Positions 1-5,909 of a DNA stretch of 27,905 nucleotides are shown piece by piece. The stretch is from DAIUCA01 sp964613675 (lineage in GTDB: Bacteria; Pseudomonadota; Gammaproteobacteria; Competibacterales; Competibacteraceae): contig CAZTIH010000023.1 in the NCBI GenBank assembly GCA_964613675.1, positions 1 to 27,905 of the forward strand, read 5' to 3'. Each line of letters begins with the position of its first letter. The stretch's first letter is position 1. A program made the position numbers and the translations under genes. The notes beneath the pieces were generated by a model. The model ran no database searches. It was not told the DNA's origin and was given only the letters and a program-made list of their open reading frames with translations.

Positions 1-1113
1 GGTCACGAGGGCAATCACCGTAGAACGCCAGCTCTACAAGAATAGAAAAATCACCAAAATGACCAGTAAGCCGGCTTCAATGAAGGTACGGGCTACTTCC
101 GAAATGGCTTGGTCGATAAACATCGTGGTGTCGTACACCAAACGGTATTCCACATCTTCGGGAAACCGTTCTGCTAAACGCGCCATCGCCTGCCGAATTT
201 CACGGGATAAGGTCAACGCATTGGCATCGGGTGACTGATAAATGGCCAAGGCCGACGCGGGCTGCCGATTCAATTCAGAGATGACCGAGTAACTTTCCGC
301 CCCTAGCTCAACGCGTGCGACCTCCCGTAAACGCACTAACTCGCCCATTGGCCCTTGACGCACCACGATATTTTCAAATTCTTCGACGGTTCGCAGTCGT
401 CCAGGGGCGCTGATGGCGTATTCGATGAGATCATCCGGCGTGTCGGGGGAAGCGCCTAAACTCCCCGCAGCGACTTGGCGATTTTGCTGTTGAAGGGCCG
501 TAGCGATGTCGGTAGGCGACAACCCCAAGCTATTCATGCGGGGCACATCAAGCCAAATGCGCATGGCATAGCGCAATAAACCGATGTTCTGAACCTGCGC
601 AATTCCCGGCAAACGTTTTAGCGCGTTGACGATGTGAATATCGGCATAGTTACCCAGGTATTGGTTATCCCGCGTGCCGTTTGGCGACACTAAATTCACG
701 ACGAGCAGAATGTTGGGCGAAACCTTATTGACCGTCACGCCCGTTCGTCGGAGTTCATCGGGAAGCTGAGGTAGTGCGCGTTGCAGACGGTTCTGCACAT
801 CTACCGACGCAATATCCTGGGGATAACCGATATCGAATGTGACATTGATTACGCTCGCGCCTTGGTTCGTGCTGATCGACGACATGTAAATCATGCCCGG
901 CACCCCATTTGCAGCTTCTTCGAGAATCTGCGTCACATTAGACGCGGTAGTCGCTGCATTCGCCCCCGCATAATTGGCGCTGATCTGCACAACGGGGGGC
1001 GTAATATTTGGATAAAGCGTGGTGGGCAGCAGAAAAATGCACATCGCCCCCGCTAATAGAATCATCAGCGAAATGACAACGGAAAAAATGGGCCGATAGA
1101 TGAAAAAGTCCAA
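1..1113 (-). pseudogene. RND (HAE1/AcrB-type) efflux pump inner-membrane subunit, N-terminal part, interrupted by in-frame TAG
   Basis: Proton-driven multidrug efflux permease of the AcrB/MexB type, which works with a periplasmic adaptor and an outer-membrane channel. The N-terminus (DFFIYRPIFSVVISLMILLA) is the first transmembrane helix of the family. The porter domain follows, and the frame reaches the second helix at about residues 345-359 (LLVILVIFLFL). There a TAG at 34-36 replaces a position that is usually Gln in the family (FLFLQ-x-WR). The frame stays open after the stop to the window edge, reading SWRSTVIALVT, so this is a nonsense change and not the natural end. The start is a TTG at 1113 with GAGAGG about 6 nt upstream; it is chosen because the protein begins exactly where family members do. 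It lies 44 nt downstream of rsmI on the same strand. No adaptor gene is visible, so it must be elsewhere. The gene runs off the left edge. Confidence 0.85.
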
Positions 1114-1157
1114 GGGAGCCTCTCAGGTCGCCAACAGGTCGAGCGCAATTTATTAGC

Positions 1158-2003
1158 TTATTCGCCCCCTGTCTTTAACTTGAGCGCGAGGGCGTAGAGG
1201 GTATTACGGGGTTTTTGCGTAATGTCAGCCGCTAATGACACGGCTTTTTTAAGCGGCAACTCAGCTAATAATAATGCCAAAACGCGTTCGCTTTCTGGAT
1301 CAACTGTTGGCGCAATCTTCATTCCTTCAACTAGGAGAACGAATTCGCCCCGTTGACGTAATTCATCAGCGAAATAAATAGCTAATTCGCGTAGTGAACT
1401 GAGTCGAATTTCTTCAAAGGTTTTGGTCAACTCACGACACACCGTTGCCTGACGGTCATCGCCAAAAATCTCAGCTAAATCAATTAAGGCTTCGGCGATT
1501 CGATGCGGGGCCTCCAAAAAAATGAGCGTTCGTGGCTCGCCAGCAAGTGCCTGTAATTTTACCCGTCGCGCATTTGATTTTGGCGGGAGAAAACCTTCAA
1601 AAACGAATTGCGTTGTCGGTAATCCAGCGACCGATAAAGCCGCAATTAAACTGCAAGCGCCGGGAATGGGGCTGACTTTTAATTGAGCGACTAATGCGGC
1701 ACGAATTAAATAAAATCCCGGATCGCTAATAAGTGGCGTACCGGCATCGCTAATTAATGCGAGGGACTGCCCCTGTTGTAATTGGCGAACGAGCGTTTCA
1801 GTTACCGACTTTTCGTTGTGTTCGTGAAGAGCGACCAAAGGCGTTGAAATCCCATAAAAATCAAGGAGTTTACGACTGTGGCGGGTGTCTTCAGCGGCGA
1901 TGGTCGCTACCGTCTGCAAAACAGTTTTTGCGCGTTCCGTCAAATCGGCCAAATTGCCAATGGGCGTCGCAACTACGTACAAAATACCTGGAGCAATAGC
2001 CAT
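1158..2003 (-). CDS. rsmI: 16S rRNA (cytidine(1402)-2'-O)-methyltransferase RsmI
   Basis: SAM-dependent tetrapyrrole-methylase-fold enzyme that 2'-O-methylates C1402 in the decoding centre of 16S rRNA. Family hallmarks are clear: ILYVVATPIGNLADLTERA at the N-terminus, EDTRHSRKLLDFYGI, DAGTPLISDPG, the PGACSLIAALSVAGLPTTQF block, FEGFLPPK, and FLEAPHRI followed by a C-terminal helical part. With the ATG at 2003 it is 281 aa, close to the E. coli protein. An upstream TTG at 2024 would add seven residues, but the family starts at the ATG. It is divergent from yraN, with 20 nt between the starts, so the two promoters must overlap or lie inside the genes. In E. coli rsmI is divergent from lpoA, with yraN next; here lpoA is absent from this place. 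Confidence 0.95.
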   Translation of the reverse strand: MAIAPGILYVVATPIGNLADLTERAKTVLQTVATIAAEDTRHSRKLLDFYGISTPLVALHEHNEKSVTETLVRQLQQGQSLALISDAGTPLISDPGFYLIRAALVAQLKVSPIPGACSLIAALSVAGLPTTQFVFEGFLPPKSNARRVKLQALAGEPRTLIFLEAPHRIAEALIDLAEIFGDDRQATVCRELTKTFEEIRLSSLRELAIYFADELRQRGEFVLLVEGMKIAPTVDPESERVLALLLAELPLKKAVSLAADITQKPRNTLYALALKLKTGGE

Positions 2004-2023
2004 AGTTTTAAGGAATCTCAACA

Positions 2024-2383
2024 ATGCCGCGTCGCCGTTTACCCACCGAAATAGGGCAACAAGCCGAAAATCGCGCCCTTAATTTTTTGCTAAACCAAGG
2101 ACTTAGCTTGGTTGCACGGAACGTACGCGGCGGCGGCGGGGAATTGGATTTGGTGATGAGGGACGGAGATTGTGTGGTGTTTGTCGAGGTACGTGCCCGA
2201 AAATCTGCCCTATTTGGGACGGCGATAGAGTCGATTTCAGCGACCAAACAGCATCGTTTGTTACAAGCTGCCACCCATTTTCTGCAACAGCAATCGGATC
2301 CATTACCGACCTGCCGTTTTGATGTTGTTGCATTCGATCAATCTGAAATTTCGTGGATTCGCCATGCTTTTGAAGCTCAGTAA
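2024..2383 (+). CDS. yraN: YraN family (UPF0102) endonuclease-like protein
   Basis: Small protein of the UPF0102/YraN family with a PD-(D/E)XK nuclease-like fold; its role is not settled. Visible motifs are the N-terminal helix with IGQQAENRALNFL, GGGGELDLVMRD (candidate acidic residues E40 and D42) and VVFVEVRARK (E55), then the ATKQHRLLQAATHFL helix and CRFDVVAFD. At 119 aa it has the usual length. The ATG at 2024 has an AAGGA Shine-Dalgarno at 2010-2014. Its 3' end overlaps the start of the downstream BON lipoprotein by 20 nt, so the two are probably co-translated. In E. coli diaA lies between yraN and yraP (dolP); here they are adjacent. Confidence 0.9.
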   Translation: MPRRRLPTEIGQQAENRALNFLLNQGLSLVARNVRGGGGELDLVMRDGDCVVFVEVRARKSALFGTAIESISATKQHRLLQAATHFLQQQSDPLPTCRFDVVAFDQSEISWIRHAFEAQ

Positions 2384-3023
2384 AAATCTGTTTGCCCTAA
2401 GTTTATCAATGGCTTTGTTATTAGGATTACAGGGATGCGTCGGTACCGTTTTAGCGACAGGGGCGGTTGCGGGATTCATGGTGTACAACGACCGTCGTGA
2501 CACCGCCACCATCGCCGCCGATAAAAGTCTAGAGTTTGGGTTGAGCCGCGACATTAGCAATCGCTACCGTGCAGACCCCTTTGTACAGGTATATGTCAAT
2601 AGTTTTAACAATCAGGTGTTGTTGACGGGGCAGGTGCATTCGGAAGCCGTGCGGCAGGACATCGAACAGGTCGCACGAAATCGACCAACCGTCCGCAATG
2701 TATTCAACGAGTTATTGATTGCCCCGCCTTTGGACATGGCCACAAAAAATGGGGACACCTATCTCACGACGGCGACGCGTGCAGCTTTGGTGGGGATTTT
2801 TGATCTGCCGGATTTTGATCCAACCCGCGTAAAAATCACGACCAATCGGGGAGTTGTGTATCTCATGGGTTTATTGACGCCCTTTGAGGCTCAGCGAGTG
2901 ACGCAGCAGGTCAGAACGGTTCAGGGGGTTCAGCGCGTCGTGACATTTTTCGAGTTTGTGGCGAGCGATGGCCGCACCCGCATCAATCCGTCATCGACCA
3001 GTGTCGAGATGCGCAATCGTTGA
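2364..3023 (+). CDS. BON-domain outer-membrane lipoprotein, YraP/DolP-like
   Basis: Lipoprotein of the YraP/DolP type, which in E. coli supports outer-membrane integrity and BamA folding. From the ATG at 2364 the signal peptide is MLLKLSKNLFALSLSMALLL followed by GLQGC, giving a lipobox with the lipidated Cys at residue 25 of 219. Two BON domains follow: the first with VQVYVNSFNNQVLLTGQV and the pattern around RPTVRNVFNELLI, the second with VKITTNRGVVYLMGLLTPFE and VQGVQRVVTFFEF. The open frame extends about 15 codons upstream, but those codons lie before the signal peptide and inside yraN, so the inner ATG is preferred. It ends 25 nt before the convergent DUF364 gene. The assignment to DolP rests on the two-BON lipoprotein layout and the yraN neighbour. 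Confidence 0.88.
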   Translation: MLLKLSKNLFALSLSMALLLGLQGCVGTVLATGAVAGFMVYNDRRDTATIAADKSLEFGLSRDISNRYRADPFVQVYVNSFNNQVLLTGQVHSEAVRQDIEQVARNRPTVRNVFNELLIAPPLDMATKNGDTYLTTATRAALVGIFDLPDFDPTRVKITTNRGVVYLMGLLTPFEAQRVTQQVRTVQGVQRVVTFFEFVASDGRTRINPSSTSVEMRNR

Positions 3024-3048
3024 GGGTGTACGACATGCTGCGCATAGC

Positions 3049-3831
3049 TTAAGCACTCGACGGGAGCGGGTTCAGAGAGAGCAAGCGATAATGAACGGCG
3101 TGGCGAAATAGTTCTGCACCGCCGCCTTCTACAACGACTTGGCGTAAAAGATTCGGATTTTGCACGACGACCCCCGCTAAATCGGTCACACCGTAGCGAC
3201 CCCACCCGTTCCACCATGGAGCACTTGGCCCCATCAAAACCAGCCGTTTGCCTTGCGCCAATCCCAACAAGCGCGGGGCTGTTTTATTGACCAAACTGCT
3301 GGCCGTCAACAAGACCCAATCAGCTTCTGGAATGACGAATTCGGCGGCAGGATCAGGCAAATCTTCCGAACTCGGATCGCGTTCCAGAACCGTCCAACTG
3401 TGTTGCTTGACCAGCGGTGCGAGATGGGGATTGCGTCCCACGACCACCACTTTGCCATTCATGAGAGGGGTAAGATGTTGAAATAACGCGATATTTGGAT
3501 GTTCACCGGGTGAAATGCAGGTGGCATCGGTTGCCAAATCGTCGCCTAACGCCGCATTGACAGCAGCCAACGCTACCGCCGTTTCAAAGGGATTCCACGA
3601 AGTCAACCACGAACAGACATCGGTTAAGGGACGCCCCACCAGTGAACCTGGCCACGGTAGCGTTCGATTGCGCATCTCGGGGGTCATCGCAAGTCCCGAA
3701 CGCCCGTCAACACGACACGCAGTCCAGGTCAACCCGATTAAGACCTCTTCCAGAATGGCGTGGGGCGCTTTCAGCTCGGCGGCGAGGGCAAGTTCACGAT
3801 AGATTTGTGCGGGATTCACTCGAATTCTCAC
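3049..3831 (-). CDS. DUF364/DUF4213 protein (putative heavy-metal chelation, Rossmann-like)
   Basis: 260-aa protein matching the DUF4213 (enolase-N-like) plus DUF364 (Rossmann-like) arrangement. Family members have been proposed to bind metals or act in corrinoid-related chemistry, but no activity is established here. Visible features are the N-terminal helical segment (IYRELALAAELKAPHAI), LIGLTWTACRV, WNPFETAVALAAVNAAL at about residues 79-95, then the Rossmann-like half with KVVVVGRNPHLAPLV, the DWVLLTASSLVNKTAPRLL segment and the family hallmark VLMGPSAPW at about 198-206. The GTG start at 3831 overlaps the TGA of the Ro60-like gene upstream (GTGA, 3828-3831), which implies translational coupling. 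No obvious Shine-Dalgarno precedes it, consistent with coupling. Its convergent neighbour is the BON lipoprotein. Confidence 0.82.
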   Translation of the reverse strand: MRIRVNPAQIYRELALAAELKAPHAILEEVLIGLTWTACRVDGRSGLAMTPEMRNRTLPWPGSLVGRPLTDVCSWLTSWNPFETAVALAAVNAALGDDLATDATCISPGEHPNIALFQHLTPLMNGKVVVVGRNPHLAPLVKQHSWTVLERDPSSEDLPDPAAEFVIPEADWVLLTASSLVNKTAPRLLGLAQGKRLVLMGPSAPWWNGWGRYGVTDLAGVVVQNPNLLRQVVVEGGGAELFRHAVHYRLLSLNPLPSSA

Positions 3832-5276
3832 TGCATCGAAAGGGGAGTTAATTGTGAGCGCGTCGGTAAAGGGGTTGCCATGATTTCGAGTAATAAATCC
3901 AGTCGCGAGGGCTGCATGAGCAACGGAATTAGATTGGGGAGCGCGTAATAGTCGCCATTGAAGGTGTAGGTTTCGACGGGGATATTGGCTCTAAGGAGTT
4001 GTTTTTCCAATAAATCACAGGCTTTACCCACGCGAATAATCAATACATTCGGCGCTAACCCCAAGGTTTTGCGATAGTGCTGATACTGATCGAGAAAGGC
4101 GGGGCGTTGATTTTCGGCCTCGTCCGTCACGATTAAAATCTGTTCGACGGCAATTTCTGCACGCAGCATCAGAACAAAAGGACAGCCAATTGAGGTGCTC
4201 CCACTGGCCTGAAGCGGCGCAAAAACCCGTTCCCAATCACTTAGTTCGGTTCCCGATGCGACCAATGGATAAGGAATGGAATCAAAGGCATACACCCACA
4301 AACCCGCATCGCATAGCCCTGAAATCAGGGATGCCAATTGTTTTCCCAGTTCGAGCGCAACTTTCATCGAGGCCGATTTATCGACAAACAATGCAGTCGC
4401 CCGACGAATACGTCCGCGTTTTTTCAACTGCGCATCTGCAACGGCATCGAGTTGCTCGCTCACTTCTGTTGAGAGCGCAACATTTTGTTTTGCCTTGGAA
4501 ATTTTGAACCCAGCAACTCGTGTATCGCGTTGAGCGGTTTTGAGCTTTTCAGTCACTAGATTTTTTAGCGCTTCATCAGAAAACGCATCCAGTCGTTTGA
4601 GTAACTTCAGATGGTTGATGACTTCCTGGGGCGACATGACTTTGATCAGTGAAGCCAAAAGCACTGCTGAAGGTTGTCCTAACCCACTGATTGCCATTGG
4701 AAAAGGAATCTGATAGCGCTCGATCAGTTTACTCTGATGAATTGGATTATTGGACTGCACGAGCTGCTTTAAAGCCCATAATGCGCTGTTTTCTGGGGGA
4801 CGATTCTCAAAAAGGATCGCTTCAGCCCGTACATTGGGTTTGATGTGGAGGGTCGAATAGAGATATTTCATCGACTGACGCGCCCGCATCACCGCTGCAT
4901 CGAACTGTTTCGGAACTTGTTCTCGTTGTTTCAGATAGTATTGAACCGCTGTGCGTGCTGAACGGGGTAATTTCCGATGTTCTTTCAGAAATCGCACGAC
5001 CCGCGCCACCTGATACGGGGGTAAATCTTGTAAAAGCGCAAATCCGGCCTCTCGTTGATTAGACCAGGGGCTAACGAATAAATGGGCGATAAAAAGTTCT
5101 TGGTGGTCGCGGACTTGGCCTTTTGTCTGATACCAAGTGGCTAAGTGGCTGTAAAACACACTATCCAATTCCAACATCAGCGCATGAAGTTCAGCCGCCG
5201 CTTGTAAATTCCCGTGAGGCGTATTCAGAAGACCATTGAGCATATCGAGACGCAAGTCCCGTTCGGCGGCTTCCAT
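3828..5276 (-). CDS. Ro60/Rsr-like RNA-binding protein (TROVE-like HEAT region plus VWA domain)
   Basis: Probable bacterial orthologue of Ro60 (Rsr), the ring-shaped protein that binds Y RNA and helps handle structured or misfolded RNA. The 482-aa protein has a helical HEAT-like N-terminal part (about 1-280), including RSARTAVQYYLKQRE at 105-119 and LIERYQIPFPMAISGLG at 184-200. Both correspond by eye to helices of Deinococcus Rsr. A C-terminal VWA domain (about 290-455) begins ATALFVDKSASM, with MIDAS residues D299, S301 and S303, then GSTSIGCPF (359-367) and TDEAEN (384-389), in the same order as Rsr. The ATG at 5276 has AAGGAG 8 nt upstream; codons upstream to 5393 belong to the Y RNA. The RNA ends 31 nt before the start codon. 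Homology to Ro60 was judged by reading, not by search; sequence divergence is high, but the adjoining Y-like RNA supports it strongly. Confidence 0.83.
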   Translation of the reverse strand: MEAAERDLRLDMLNGLLNTPHGNLQAAAELHALMLELDSVFYSHLATWYQTKGQVRDHQELFIAHLFVSPWSNQREAGFALLQDLPPYQVARVVRFLKEHRKLPRSARTAVQYYLKQREQVPKQFDAAVMRARQSMKYLYSTLHIKPNVRAEAILFENRPPENSALWALKQLVQSNNPIHQSKLIERYQIPFPMAISGLGQPSAVLLASLIKVMSPQEVINHLKLLKRLDAFSDEALKNLVTEKLKTAQRDTRVAGFKISKAKQNVALSTEVSEQLDAVADAQLKKRGRIRRATALFVDKSASMKVALELGKQLASLISGLCDAGLWVYAFDSIPYPLVASGTELSDWERVFAPLQASGSTSIGCPFVLMLRAEIAVEQILIVTDEAENQRPAFLDQYQHYRKTLGLAPNVLIIRVGKACDLLEKQLLRANIPVETYTFNGDYYALPNLIPLLMQPSRLDLLLEIMATPLPTRSQLTPLSMQ

Positions 5277-5307
5277 TTCAGAACTCCTTAGATATTCTGA
5301 AGACAAT

Positions 5308-5435
5308 AAAAAACCCGCGTGCAAGTTATTCAGAAGGGGAAACACAGTGGGAATTGAACCCACCGGGGTTTGCATCAATAGGCAAGCGCTCAACCAGCGA
5401 GCAGTGTGTAATTCCGAAAGGTCAGGGCACGCGGG
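5308..5435 (-). ncRNA. Bacterial Y RNA (YrlA-like, tRNA-mimic module)
   Basis: Read on the minus strand, the ends form a perfect 9-bp stem (CCCGCGTGC, 5435-5427, with GCACGCGGG, 5322-5314) followed by U6 (5313-5308). Inside is an internal loop (8 nt on the 5' side, 5426-5419; 6 nt on the 3' side, 5328-5323), then a 7-bp helix TTCGGAA/TTCTGAA (5418-5412 with 5335-5329, one G-U). The distal part has tRNA geometry: a five-pair acceptor-like helix ACACA/TGTGT, two linker bases, a D arm GCTC-GCTGGTT-GAGC, an anticodon-like arm TTGC/GCAA with an 8-nt loop, a 5-nt variable region, and a perfect T arm GTGGG-TTCAATT-CCCAC (5363-5347). This matches the known bacterial Y RNA plan of a Ro-binding stem plus tRNA-like module, and it lies directly upstream of a Ro60-like gene, as Y RNA genes commonly do. 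Confidence 0.85.
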
Positions 5436-5442
5436 GAGGCTT

Positions 5443-5471
5443 TGTTTAATCCCTTTGACCTACATCGTCAA
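5443..5471 (-). promoter_or_regulatory. Probable sigma70 promoter of the Y RNA-rsr-DUF364 unit
   Basis: On the minus strand TTGACG (5471-5466, five of six consensus bases) is followed after 17 nt by TAAACA (5448-5443, weak, three of six). The predicted start about 7 nt downstream (near 5436) falls almost exactly at the base of the Y RNA closing stem, which is the main reason to accept a weak -10 box. It sits in the short gap shared with the divergent response-regulator gene. Confidence 0.5.
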
Positions 5472-5531
5472 GCGGCTAAATCCGATTACAATCAGTCACA
5501 CCTTAAAAAGCCACTGAAAGGCCGTTATTTC

Positions 5532-5909
5532 ATGAAAAAAATCATGCTTATCGAGGATAATAGCGACAATCGCGATTTGGTTTACGCCATCCTCGAAGAC
5601 AGCTACGACTTAAATGATTATGCCGATGGATTTTCGGCCCTGGTAGCGTTACAGAACGAATCCTTACCTGATCTAGTATTATGCGATGTTTCCTTACCTG
5701 GGATGGATGGTGTGGAACTCATCCGAACCTTACGAAAACAACCGCGTTTTGCGCATTTACCGGTCATTGTCCTGACTTCTCATGCAATGAAAGGCGATCA
5801 AGAGCGTTTTCTGGCGGTTGGATTTGATGCCTATGTCAGCAAACCCATCGTCGACGAGGAAGCGTTTATCGACATTATCGAAAAATTACTGTTAAGAGGT
5901 CGTCCATGA
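5532..5909 (+). CDS. Single-domain response regulator (CheY/DivK-like)
   Basis: 125-aa receiver domain with no output domain. It begins MKKIMLIEDNSDNRD, with the acidic pocket (E8, D9). The phospho-acceptor is D52 in LVLCDVSLPGMDG, the switch residue T82 is in VIVLTSHAMKG, and the conserved Lys is K104 in YVSKP. The ATG at 5532 is chosen because it starts the domain; the open frame extends upstream into the divergent promoter region without any domain there. A GAAAGG sits about 10 nt upstream. It overlaps the next gene, a hybrid histidine kinase, by 4 nt (ATGA at 5906-5909), so the two are co-translated and it likely receives phosphate from that kinase or its receiver domains. Confidence 0.93.
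   Translation: MKKIMLIEDNSDNRDLVYAILEDSYDLNDYADGFSALVALQNESLPDLVLCDVSLPGMDGVELIRTLRKQPRFAHLPVIVLTSHAMKGDQERFLAVGFDAYVSKPIVDEEAFIDIIEKLLLRGRP

Noticed and set aside
1..36. TAG read as an amino acid in this organism
   Set aside because: TAG is the natural stop of the quinone oxidoreductase gene (12077-12079) and of bdhA (13205-13207), so general recoding is unlikely.
781..1056. Plus-strand open frame of 91 codons
   Set aside because: It lies wholly within the RND gene on the other strand and has no recognisable domain. Other antisense frames inside rsmI, the kinase, pilU and the FimX-like gene were dropped for the same reason.
5277..5393. N-terminal extension of the Ro60-like protein starting at TTG 5393
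   Set aside because: These codons are the Y RNA itself; the ATG at 5276 has a strong AAGGAG site.
5341..5411. Possible true tRNA gene on the minus strand
   Set aside because: The T and D arms are perfect, but the acceptor helix has only five pairs with U-U mismatches at its end, the anticodon-like loop has eight bases, no CCA end follows, and the module sits inside a longer closing stem. It fits a Y RNA tRNA mimic better.
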